A stretch of DNA of 5,866 bases from Dehalococcoidia bacterium (GTDB lineage: Bacteria > Chloroflexota > Dehalococcoidia > JACQUA01): NCBI GenBank assembly GCA_030689845.1, contig JAUYHV010000246.1:1-5866 (forward strand), given 5' to 3'. The notes beneath the pieces were generated by a model. That model was not told the origin of the DNA. It was given only the letters and a program-made list of their open reading frames with translations, and ran no database searches. Each line of letters opens with the position of its first letter. Position 1 is the stretch's first letter. Position numbers and translations under genes: made by a program. This document shows positions 1-5,497 of the stretch, in pieces.

Positions 1-233
1 TCGGGTGCTTGAGCTTTCTGAATTAAATCGATTGTTTGTTTGCCGGTGCTGATTCCAATGAGAATCCTTATCTTCTCGGCGGCTTCTAAGGACTTATATA
101 GGGCGTAGAATCCGCTGGAATAGAAGTAACCGACCAGCACATCGAAACACCGTGTATCTTTAATCAATACCCGGAATCTCTCTTTGAGGTTCTTTTCTCC
201 CTCGGTGGTTATAAAAGTTGTATCCGTATGCAT
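1..233 (-). CDS. PLD-like N-terminal module of a probable SNF2-type helicase (partial, cut by window edge)
   Basis: Reading leftward from an ATG at 233, the frame stays open for 77 codons to the window edge, so only the N-terminus is present. The peptide begins MHTDTTFITTEGEKNLKERF and continues with a hydrophobic stretch (residues about 29-50, including DVLVGYFYSSGFYALYKSLE) and then EKIRILIGIST (53-63). The order 'F-T-x-E-G-x-x-L..., FDxLVGYFxxSGF, KIRILIGI' resembles the start of large proteins that carry an N-terminal phospholipase D-like module and a C-terminal SNF2/DEAD helicase. These are frequent in restriction-modification and other defence islands. The HKD catalytic motif and helicase motifs would lie outside the window, so nuclease or helicase activity cannot be confirmed. 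The Shine-Dalgarno is weak (GGGA about 10 nt upstream), but a promoter lies just upstream at 278-307. I am fairly sure the frame is coding and moderately sure of the family. Confidence 0.68.
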   Translation of the reverse strand, partial: MHTDTTFITTEGEKNLKERFRVLIKDTRCFDVLVGYFYSSGFYALYKSLEAAEKIRILIGISTGKQTIDLIQKAQAP

Positions 234-277
234 GAAATTGTTTTCCCAGCCCGGTCAAAGTCCCAGAATTTGACACA

Positions 278-307
278 AATATAGCCCCGATACCTGGATA
301 AAGTCAA
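278..307 (-). promoter_or_regulatory. Sigma-70-like promoter for the PLD/helicase gene
   Basis: On the minus strand there is a -35 box TTGACT (302-307) and a -10 box TATATT (278-283) separated by 18 bp. Transcription would start near 271, leaving a leader of about 38 nt before the ATG at 233. Box quality and distance to the gene make this one of the better promoter candidates in the window. Confidence 0.55.
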
Positions 308-424
308 TACATAACAGTGACGGCGTATCGAATAGCGGGTTTTTAACCGTCATAAAGCCTCCCTCTTTACAACAGGGTAATGTGGTTGAAAACGTATTGG
401 AAAATATGAGAGTAATGGAGTGAA

Positions 425-617
425 AAATCCCCCTTAATCCCCCTTTGGTAAAGGGGGAGAGGGAGTGCCCCCTTAACCAGAAGGGGGAAAGAGCCTCACT
501 CTTTAGAAAAGGTAAAAATCAGGCTTCTCCCTTTACAAAGGGGTAATAATTAAGCTTTTCCTTTTACCAAAAGTAAAAAAAACTTCCCCTTTCGTAAAGG
601 GAGATTGAGAGGGATTT
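425..617. repeat. MITE-like cluster of five CCCTTT/AAAGGG palindromes with terminal inverted repeats
   Basis: The outer 34 bases (425-458 and 584-617) are imperfect inverted repeats of each other, matching at 27 of 34 positions, and begin AAATCCC / end GGGATTT. Inside and at the ends are five small hairpins of one type: 438-458 (9-bp perfect stem, loop GGT), 468-487 (7-bp stem), 529-542 (CCCTTT/AAAGGG), 561-573 (CTTTT/AAAAG) and 587-601 (CCCTTT, loop CGT, AAAGGG). There is no open reading frame and no obvious target-site duplication. Repeats of this style (AATCCCCCTTAATCCCCCTT type) are known to be scattered in intergenic DNA of several environmental bacterial phyla. It could be a non-autonomous mobile element, a REP-like element, or a DNA/RNA structural element that grew by local duplication. 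Confidence 0.7.
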
Positions 618-711
618 ATTTAAAAATGTTGTTATATGACCGGAACCTGAAACAGTATTTAAGAGAATTACTGCGGTTGTGGTCTCGAATGCCCAATAGT
701 TTCTTAGGAAT

Positions 712-739
712 GAAAAAGAAGGTCAGGCGAAGCCCGGCC
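712..739 (-). terminator. Rho-independent terminator of corA
   Basis: Read on the minus strand, 11 nt after the corA stop, GGCCGGGC (732-739) and GCCTGACC (721-728) form an 8-position stem with one mismatch and one G-U pair around a TTC loop. It is followed directly by TTCTTTTTC (712-720). Position, strand and U-tract all fit the end of the corA transcript. Confidence 0.7.
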
Positions 740-750
740 GTCAGTTGGGA

Positions 751-1716
751 TTAAAACCAGCGGTGTCGGCGGAAGATGTATAAAAGAGCGGCGGCGATGG
801 CAGTCATTATGCCCAGGAGTATCCAGCCCACGACATGGGTGTCCTGGACGCCGGTGCCGGGGAGCGGCACGTTCATTCCGTAGATGGATGAAATCAGGGC
901 AAAGGGAAGCATGGTTGCCGTGATTACCGTCAGGATGGCCATGATCTTCTGGAGGCGGTCCTGGCTCAGAATAAAGTCGGCGTCTTTATAAATCTCCACC
1001 CTGTCCCGGGCTTCTTCCAGGGTCCCCCAGATACGTTTCAAGTGGTCGTTGATATCTCCGAAGTAGACCTTGAGGTCCGTGTCGGTAAAGCGCTGTGCCC
1101 TGTGCTCCAGGTCCACCATCAAGGTCCTCATCGCCCAGATAATCCGCCTCTGGCCGGAAATATCCCGGCGCAGGATAGCCACTTCATGAACGGCATCTAT
1201 GTTCTCGTCGAAGACCTGGTCCTCGACTGTGTCCAGCTTCTGCAGCACCTTGTTCAGCATGGGGAAACGGTCGTCAACCAGGACATCGACGATCCTGTAA
1301 CAAAGATAACCTGCATCATTATCCAGGCATTCCTTGCGTGTCTCATCATCATCTTTGCATTCTTTGAACAGGTTGCTGAGGCACTTGAGGTCGCCGGTAT
1401 GAATGGTTATAAGGAAATTCTTGGCGTAGAAAATAGCGACCTGGCTGGGGCTGATGATGCGGGTTTTTTTATTAAATACGGGGAAGTGCATGATTATGAA
1501 CAGGTATTCGTTGTATTCGTCAACCTTGGGGAGTTGAAGCCGGGAGAGGCAGTCATCTATATCCAGGCTGTGAAACCCGTACAGTTCAGCTAACTTCTCC
1601 AACTGCGGCCGGGTGGGCTTTTCCAGGTTCATCCAGGCGAGGCCGGTTCCCTGGACGATGGTTTCCGGAGGTAATCCGGTCAGGTCCACCGGTGCGCTAT
1701 TTTTTGCCTGTTCCAT
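751..1716 (-). CDS. corA: CorA-family Mg2+/Co2+ transport protein
   Basis: This 321-residue protein has the usual CorA length. The N-terminal two-thirds is a hydrophilic cytoplasmic alpha/beta domain (residues about 1-150) followed by long charged helices (about 150-255) that form the funnel stalk in this family. Two membrane segments lie at the C-terminus (about 257-279 and 295-314). The diagnostic YGMN motif (279-282) sits at the end of the first segment; GMN lines the selectivity mouth of the homopentameric channel. The short periplasmic loop after it contains VPLPGTGVQDTH, and the basic tail RRHRWF fits the cytoplasmic C-terminus. CorA proteins admit Mg2+, and often Co2+ or Ni2+, down the membrane potential. 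The start at 1716 gives the expected N-terminus although the Shine-Dalgarno is weak (GAG about 9 nt upstream). The gene lies downstream of the small cupin on the same strand with a 122-bp gap that contains a strong hairpin, so separate transcription is likely. There is no sign of damage. Confidence 0.95.
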   Translation of the reverse strand: MEQAKNSAPVDLTGLPPETIVQGTGLAWMNLEKPTRPQLEKLAELYGFHSLDIDDCLSRLQLPKVDEYNEYLFIIMHFPVFNKKTRIISPSQVAIFYAKNFLITIHTGDLKCLSNLFKECKDDDETRKECLDNDAGYLCYRIVDVLVDDRFPMLNKVLQKLDTVEDQVFDENIDAVHEVAILRRDISGQRRIIWAMRTLMVDLEHRAQRFTDTDLKVYFGDINDHLKRIWGTLEEARDRVEIYKDADFILSQDRLQKIMAILTVITATMLPFALISSIYGMNVPLPGTGVQDTHVVGWILLGIMTAIAAALLYIFRRHRWF

Positions 1717-1797
1717 TCTTAAGTCTCATTCGGTGTGAATATTTACGTCAGCCCCCTTGGCCAAAGGCGGGACTCAATACTCTGCCTGTGGAGAGGA

Positions 1798-1830
1798 GGC
1801 CCGCAAAATCAAAGATTTTGCGGGGATTAT
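1798..1830 (-). terminator. Strong hairpin just after the small cupin gene, possible terminator
   Basis: CCCGCAAAATC (1800-1810) and GATTTTGCGGG (1814-1824) form a perfect 11-bp stem with a 3-base loop, about 15 nt past the cupin stop codon. On the minus strand, the direction of the cupin transcript, no U-tract follows. The T-rich run (GATTATTTTT, from 1825) follows on the plus strand instead, where no gene ends. It may act as an RNA 3'-end stabiliser or as a weak or bidirectional terminator separating the cupin from corA. Confidence 0.4.
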
Positions 1831-1838
1831 TTTTCGGG

Positions 1839-2354
1839 TCATTTGCCCTTTGCCCAGTCGGGATGCTCCTGCTTCTGGACCATTCCCACACCTACGGCTT
1901 CCCACATCGGGTAAAAAACGAAGGCGATCCATTCAGCCGGCTTGTTAGGGTCCGTGTTGAAGTGCTGGTGGTCAACACCATCGGGTTTAATCGGAAGTAC
2001 CACGAGGTCCCCTGCCTCCCAGTCGTACCTGACGCCATCCACTGTGGAATATCCTTCTCCCTCCAGGACATAAATAACCAGGCCGCCCTGGTGGTTGTGC
2101 AGGCCTCCGTGAGTACGGATACGATTTATGAAAATATGCCATCCGGGTGTGCCTACTTTGTCCCAGTCCTTCCTGTGGAGCAGGTACTTGGCAAAACCCA
2201 TACGCCCCTGCTCAAACTGTCCTTCGTCCCACTTTACGATAACCTTTCCCTCCATTCGCTGTCTCAGGTTCTCGTTTACCGCCCTCATGGATTGCTCGTA
2301 AAGATTTTCTGCCGGTTCAGGCTCCCTTTTCCGGGTGGATATTCGTTCGACCAT
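1839..2354 (-). CDS. Small single-domain cupin protein, function unassigned
   Basis: This 171-residue protein has one cupin beta-barrel (about residues 70-150) behind a charged helical N-terminus. Cupin motif 1 is visible as GGLHNHQGGLVIYVLEGEG, with metal-ligand candidates H86 and H88 but no Glu at the usual spacing. Motif 2 is GDLVVLPIKPDGVDHQHFN, with H129/H131 and N133. A three-His site without Glu is what gentisate-dioxygenase-like and cysteine-dioxygenase-like non-haem Fe enzymes use, so a metal-dependent role is plausible. A sensor or isomerase-like cupin cannot be excluded. The C-terminus (FVFYPMWEAVGVGM) resembles no motif I can name. There is no signal peptide, so it should be cytoplasmic. 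AGGAG (2364-2368), 9 nt upstream, supports the ATG at 2354. The gene is divergent from the transporter lipoprotein gene, and its motif 2 closely matches both halves of the bicupin at 4254-5357. Confidence 0.88.
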   Translation of the reverse strand: MVERISTRKREPEPAENLYEQSMRAVNENLRQRMEGKVIVKWDEGQFEQGRMGFAKYLLHRKDWDKVGTPGWHIFINRIRTHGGLHNHQGGLVIYVLEGEGYSTVDGVRYDWEAGDLVVLPIKPDGVDHQHFNTDPNKPAEWIAFVFYPMWEAVGVGMVQKQEHPDWAKGK

Positions 2355-2420
2355 TTCCGTGAACTCCTCTTCCTGTATTTTTTGTTAACGTTTCAGCCGA
2401 GGGTAACTTTCAGGTTCATT

Positions 2421-2429
2421 ATTTTAGCA
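2421..2429 (-). promoter_or_regulatory. Extended -10 promoter for the small cupin gene
   Basis: On the minus strand the sequence TGCTAAAAT gives a -10 box TAAAAT (2421-2426) preceded by the extended TGn element (2427-2429). The -35 region is only AT-rich, which extended -10 promoters tolerate. Transcription would begin near 2414, leaving a leader of about 60 nt that carries the AGGAG ribosome-binding site. Confidence 0.4.
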
Positions 2430-2839
2430 TACACTGTATTTATTTAATATTTCGTCCAGAGGCAATCATGGACAGGATTCTTCACATGCACATGATTATA
2501 TGTAGTTCCAGCAAGATGTTCGATCCCTGTTGAGCCGGGGGGCATTATACCTACTGGGTATTCGGGCGCGATACAAGTTTTTTTACCCTGAGTGGTAAAT
2601 ACTTAATCCTTGCAGCCGGGCTTCCATAATACATTCTGAACCATAAATTATTTCCTGGGAAAAAGCGGTGTTTAGAGTTGCTTTAATCAAGGAAAATGTG
2701 TTAGGCTGAAAAATCGCAACGCGAAAGCATGGAATTAGTGCAGTTGAAGAGCCGGACACTTTCAATGATATACGGTAAATAAAGCAAAATGTTAGTTGAT
2801 TATAGAGTCAGCTCAAAAGTCGGGTGTTTTTCAGGAGAT
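2430..2839. other. Gene-free divergent region between small cupin and TTT lipoprotein
   Basis: About 400 bp of AT-rich DNA shows no coding frame I can support. Frames such as the 60-codon one on the minus strand at 2583-2765 have no ribosome-binding site and no family features. The stretch contains an isolated inverted repeat at 2582-2599 and leads into the operator-like palindromes at 2840-2879. Most of it remains unexplained; long divergent leaders like this usually hold regulatory sites. Confidence 0.5.
2582..2599. promoter_or_regulatory. Inverted repeat TTTACC-N6-GGTAAA, possible operator
   Basis: Two perfect 6-base arms are separated by 6 bases (CTGAGT). The T-run lies 5' of the structure on the plus strand, so it is not laid out as an intrinsic terminator in either direction. 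The 18-bp dyad has the size of a protein-binding site in the divergent promoter region, but it stands alone and may be chance. Confidence 0.25.
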
Positions 2840-2879
2840 AATTAAACTGGTCGTTTAATTTTCATTCAATCGAATTGAA
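2840..2879. promoter_or_regulatory. Two adjacent operator-like palindromes upstream of the TTT lipoprotein gene
   Basis: The first palindrome has arms AATTAAAC (2840-2847) and GTTTAATT (2853-2860) around TGGTC. The second is TTCAAT-CGA-ATTGAA (2865-2879). Both are perfect dyads. Their centres (2850 and 2872) are 22 bp apart, close to two helical turns, so bound dimers would lie on the same face. The right arm of the second dyad overlaps a possible -35 box (TTGAAC, 2875-2880). The layout fits repressor control of the rightward gene. The identity of the regulator is unknown and no regulator gene is in the window. Confidence 0.45.
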
Positions 2880-2911
2880 CCAGGATTTTCACCGGATAAA
2901 TAGTCTACAAT
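2875..2911 (+). promoter_or_regulatory. Probable promoter region of the TTT lipoprotein gene
   Basis: Two incomplete candidates overlap here. TTGAAC (2875-2880) with TAAATA (2897-2902) at 16-bp spacing has a weak -10. TACAAT (2906-2911) is a good -10 box without a proper -35. Either would start transcription within about 60 nt of the ATG at 2963 and place the palindromes at 2840-2879 at or just upstream of the polymerase site. Confidence 0.3.
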
Positions 2912-2962
2912 AGTGTTGTGCCTCAAGGTAAAAAATCTCATTTAAGAAGGGAGAAAGTGTAA

Positions 2963-4156
2963 ATGAAAAGGTTAAAAATTGGGATTCTACCTGTTATCCT
3001 GGCGGTGCTGGTACTGGCTGCCTGCTCCCCCGGGGCAACACCCGCACCGGCAGCGCCACCGGTAGCCACACAGGCCCCTGTGGTTACCCAGGCTCCTCAG
3101 GCTCCTGTTCGGACAGCACCCGCCCCGGTTGTCACCCAGCGCCCATCCACTCCTCCGCCGGTAACGCCCAAGCCCGCTGAGGCGTTTTCCTGGGCCGGGA
3201 AAACCATGGAGATGATAATTACCTCAGATGCCGGGGGAGGAACGGATTCCACCGGAAGGGTTGTAGCGTCATTCCTTCCAAGGTATCTTCCGGGGAACCC
3301 GAAAGCCGTCGTCCGCAACCAGCCCGGCGCCGGAGGAGTTATAGCCCTCAACTCCTTCTACCTGAAGGCCAAACCAGATGGCATGAGTATGATCCAGGTT
3401 TCATCTTCTCTTTTTGCCGCCCAGCAGAGGGCCAGGGATATTGTCCAATATGATACCCTCAAGATGCCGGCCCTTGGTAATGTCGGCTCATCCGGAGGCC
3501 TCATCGGCATCCGTAAAGGTATGCGGGCCAAGCTGACCGACCCATCTGCCGAGCCCCTGGTTATGGGCACCAGGGACGGCTCTGAAACCTCAAACATGAT
3601 ACCCCTCTACGGACGGGAGTTCCTGGGATGGAACGTGCGCTGGCTGTCGGGTTTTGCGGGCACCGGTGAGACCATGATGGCAGTGCGGCGCGGTGAGTTG
3701 GACCTGTTCCTGGATGGCGGTCCCAACCTGAAGATACTCATGGAAGAAGGTGTCGCGGAGCCACTGGCGCAGGTCGGCAGGTTCAAACAGGGGAAATTCC
3801 AACGGAGAACCGACTGGCCCGACGTGCCGGTATTTGAGGAATTACTCGGAGACAGGAAACCCTCCGGTGACCCCTGGACAGCTTTTATGGCAGGTATTTT
3901 GCCCCAGGTGGTGTATAAAGCCACTCTGGTAGCGCCCGGCACACCCGATAACATAGTCAAGACTATGCGGGATGCCTATGCCAAAGCAGACGCAGACCCG
4001 AAGTTCCACGACATGCTGCACAAGGTCTTCGGAGAAGATTACCAAGTTGATGTCGGCGAAGACACGGAGAAATTAATTAACGAGGCACTTCAGGTTTCTC
4101 CCGAGATTGTCGGTTACGTCGATAGTCTGCTGCGGAAATTTGACGTAATAAAATAA
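2963..4156 (+). CDS. Tripartite tricarboxylate transporter (TTT/Bug family) substrate-binding lipoprotein
   Basis: This 397-residue extracytoplasmic binding protein has a lipoprotein signal peptide: basic MKRLK, a hydrophobic core, and lipobox VLAAC with Cys21 as the lipidated residue. Residues 22-73 are a Pro/Ala/Thr/Val/Gln-rich linker with an APVVTQ repeat, which spaces the binding domain from the membrane. The TctC/Bug domain follows (about 76-390). Its typical N-lobe elements are DAGGGTDSTGR (89-99), FLPRYLPGNPKAVVRNQPGA (104-123) and GVIALNSFY (125-133), then KPDG (137-140). Later, RRGELDLFLDGG (242-253) and KATLVAPGTPDNIV (319-332) match the second lobe. Bug proteins close on small carboxylates and deliver them to TctA/TctB membrane subunits, which are not in this window. 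The length exceeds the usual roughly 320 because of the linker. The ribosome-binding site AGGGAG (2948-2953) lies 9 nt before the ATG. The gene ends at a strong hairpin. The ligand cannot be read from sequence. Confidence 0.93.
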   Translation: MKRLKIGILPVILAVLVLAACSPGATPAPAAPPVATQAPVVTQAPQAPVRTAPAPVVTQRPSTPPPVTPKPAEAFSWAGKTMEMIITSDAGGGTDSTGRVVASFLPRYLPGNPKAVVRNQPGAGGVIALNSFYLKAKPDGMSMIQVSSSLFAAQQRARDIVQYDTLKMPALGNVGSSGGLIGIRKGMRAKLTDPSAEPLVMGTRDGSETSNMIPLYGREFLGWNVRWLSGFAGTGETMMAVRRGELDLFLDGGPNLKILMEEGVAEPLAQVGRFKQGKFQRRTDWPDVPVFEELLGDRKPSGDPWTAFMAGILPQVVYKATLVAPGTPDNIVKTMRDAYAKADADPKFHDMLHKVFGEDYQVDVGEDTEKLINEALQVSPEIVGYVDSLLRKFDVIK

Positions 4157-4164
4157 AGGGTGAC

Positions 4165-4222
4165 TTTAAAAAGGGGAACCCGGTAAATATTCGATCAACT
4201 CATCAGGGTTCCCCTTTTTAAA
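4165..4222 (+). terminator. Perfect 17-bp stem terminator or attenuator after the TTT lipoprotein gene
   Basis: TTTAAAAAGGGGAACCC (4165-4181) pairs perfectly with GGGTTCCCCTTTTTAAA (4206-4222) around a 24-base loop. The A-run/T-run flanks let it work as an intrinsic terminator in either direction. It starts 8 nt after the stop codon and ends 31 nt before the next same-strand gene. It may therefore end the lipoprotein mRNA, or allow partial read-through so that the binding protein is made in excess over the bicupin. Confidence 0.8.
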
Positions 4223-4253
4223 TAATATCGGCAAGGAAATGAAGGTACTGTAA

Positions 4254-5357
4254 ATGTCCATGGTGTCCGATGAACAACTTGCCGGGGAACTTTCCGGTGA
4301 TGTTAGCAGCTACGAGCGCTGGCTGCAGTCTGAAAACATACCGGTATACCGGGGATACTCCGTTGAGGACCTTTCCCGGGTTAATCTGGGGCCGTGGGCC
4401 AGGAAGGGTGGGAAGGGCTGCTTTATCAACCTTATCGGCGGCGAGCAGTCCACGGACAGTTATGTCTGTGAAATAGCGCCGGGTGGGAGCCTCAAACCGC
4501 AGAAACACCTTTTTGAAGAGTTTGTCCTGATATTGCAGGGAAGGGGCGCGACCACCATTTGGAACGAAGGCGGGCCGAAACAAACCTTCGAGTGGCAGGA
4601 GGGAAGTCTGTTCGCTATACCTCTGAATGCATCGTACCAGCATTTTAACGGGCAGGGGGATAAGCCGGTAAGATACCTCGGGTCTACCAATGCTCCGTTG
4701 ACCATAAACCTGTACCATAACATCGATTTTATTTTCAACAACAGCTACGTCTTTAAGGACAGGTTTAGCGGGGAGGAAGGTTACTTCAGCACCAGGGGCA
4801 AATTATACAGCGTGGCGAACCAGACCGTCAGGTCCTGGGAAAGTAATCTTATTCCGGATGTTCGGGACTTCAAGCTCTTCGAGTTGAAAGTAAGGGGAGG
4901 AGGAGGCTCTTCAGTTATTTTTGAAATGGCTAACGGCACCATGGCAGCCCACATATCAGAATTCCCGGTGGGGGGTTACAAAAAAGCGCACCGTCACGGG
5001 CCGGGTGCGAACATAATAATAGCAGGCGGCCAGGGTTACTCTTTGATGTGGCCCGAGGGCGGCCAGAGGGTTCACGTTCCCTGGCAGGAGGGTAGTTTCT
5101 TCGTTCCACCGGGAAGATGGTTCCACCAGCACTTTAATACCGGAAGCGAACCGGCCAGGTACGTAGCCTTGAAATTCTCCGGGAGCCGCAAGTACTCTAT
5201 GGGCAGGACATCGATGAGTACTGAAAGCCTCTACAATGCGGGGGACCAGATTGAATACGAGGTCGAAGACCCTGAAATAGGAGCTTTGTTTGAAAAGGAA
5301 ATGGCGGCAAAGGGATTTCAAGTTAAGATGCCGTATGCAGTGAAAAAACAGTCTTAG
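4254..5357 (+). CDS. Bicupin (two-cupin-domain) protein, probable metal-dependent enzyme of unknown substrate
   Basis: This 367-residue cytoplasmic protein contains two cupin barrels. The N-terminal one (about 65-150) has motif 1 GGSLKPQKHLFEEFVLILQG, where the first His of HxH is Gln83, leaving H85, E88/E89, and motif 2 GSLFAIPLNASYQHFN with H130 and N132. The C-terminal one (about 230-310) has motif 1 GGYKKAHRHGPGANIIIAGG with H246 and H248 but no Glu, and motif 2 GSFFVPPGRWFHQHFN with H291/H293 and N295. Bicupins with a His-only site include gentisate and 1-hydroxy-2-naphthoate dioxygenases, so ring cleavage or related oxidation is possible. However, whole-length resemblance to those enzymes is not evident and I leave the function open. 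GAAGGT (4241-4246), 7 nt upstream, sets the ATG at 4254; Met3 at 4260 is an alternative. The gene follows the TTT lipoprotein gene across a terminator hairpin, and its own terminator overlaps the stop codon. Confidence 0.9.
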   Translation: MSMVSDEQLAGELSGDVSSYERWLQSENIPVYRGYSVEDLSRVNLGPWARKGGKGCFINLIGGEQSTDSYVCEIAPGGSLKPQKHLFEEFVLILQGRGATTIWNEGGPKQTFEWQEGSLFAIPLNASYQHFNGQGDKPVRYLGSTNAPLTINLYHNIDFIFNNSYVFKDRFSGEEGYFSTRGKLYSVANQTVRSWESNLIPDVRDFKLFELKVRGGGGSSVIFEMANGTMAAHISEFPVGGYKKAHRHGPGANIIIAGGQGYSLMWPEGGQRVHVPWQEGSFFVPPGRWFHQHFNTGSEPARYVALKFSGSRKYSMGRTSMSTESLYNAGDQIEYEVEDPEIGALFEKEMAAKGFQVKMPYAVKKQS

Positions 5358-5366
5358 GGCTGTTTT
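5345..5366 (+). terminator. Intrinsic terminator overlapping the bicupin stop codon
   Basis: AAAACAGTC (5345-5353) pairs with GGCTGTTTT (5358-5366) in a 9-bp stem with one G-U pair and a TTAG loop. The TAG stop codon (5355-5357) is in the loop. The T-run forms the 3' arm. Because the stem begins inside the last codons, a terminating ribosome could affect its folding. It separates the bicupin from the nitroreductase gene. Confidence 0.55.
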
Positions 5367-5402
5367 CTATGTAGCGCAGCCCCATGAAAATGGCAATTCA
5401 GC

Positions 5403-5421
5403 TTGCCGGTACTGCCGGCAA
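5403..5421 (+). other. Hairpin TTGCCGG-TACTG-CCGGCAA in the bicupin/nitroreductase gap
   Basis: This is a perfect 7-bp GC-rich inverted repeat with a 5-base loop. It can extend by GCTT/AAGC pairing across a 2-base bulge if the preceding GC is included. No U-tract follows (the next bases are ACAAGCAACAAC), so it is not a standard terminator. It could stabilise the 3' end left by the terminator upstream or mark an operator for the nitroreductase gene, 76 bp downstream. Confidence 0.35.
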
Positions 5422-5497
5422 ACAAGCAACAACAAAACTTGTAAACGGTTATTTGAATATTAATTTGACTTAAAAAATACCTTGGAAGGAGCCATAA

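Larger units (their letters stand above)
234..711. other. Non-coding interval between the PLD/helicase gene and the corA terminator
   Basis: No convincing coding frame is seen on either strand. The right-hand part of the helicase-side segment (308-424) holds a short inverted pair TGACGG...CCGTCA (about 318-352) and a weak palindrome of the form CCCT-N9-AGGG at 361-377. The latter resembles the units of the palindrome cluster at 425-617. The stretch 618-711 is AT-rich and I see no structure in it. Confidence 0.6.

Noticed and set aside
425..617. CRISPR array interpretation of the repeated palindromes
   Set aside because: The units are short, vary in sequence and are irregularly spaced. There are no constant-length direct repeats with unique spacers and no cas gene nearby.
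1042..1593. 183-codon plus-strand frame inside corA
   Set aside because: It is fully antisense to a clear CorA coding sequence, has no convincing ribosome-binding site and its translation shows no family features. It arises from the codon bias of corA.
1752..1771. Imperfect palindrome around TTGGCCAA, similar to the 425-617 repeat unit
   Set aside because: Only the 8-base core is perfect and outer pairing is broken. It is mentioned as a possible weak relative but not called as a repeat copy.
1692..2447. 251-codon plus-strand frame across the small cupin
   Set aside because: It overlaps the minus-strand cupin along its whole length. The cupin frame carries clear HNH and HQHFN motifs and a good Shine-Dalgarno, while this frame shows none.
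2518..2526. GTTCGATCC, resembling a tRNA T-loop
   Set aside because: The flanking bases do not form a proper 5-bp T-stem, and no acceptor, D or anticodon arms are found around it on either strand.
2583..2765. 60-codon minus-strand frame in the divergent region
   Set aside because: There is no ribosome-binding site, no recognisable motif or hydrophobic pattern, and it lies in AT-rich probable regulatory DNA.
4239..4253. Tiny frame ATG-AAG-GTA-CTG-TAA ending directly before the bicupin ATG (TAAATG)
   Set aside because: It covers the Shine-Dalgarno of the bicupin and is only four codons long. Translational coupling is conceivable but nothing beyond position supports it.
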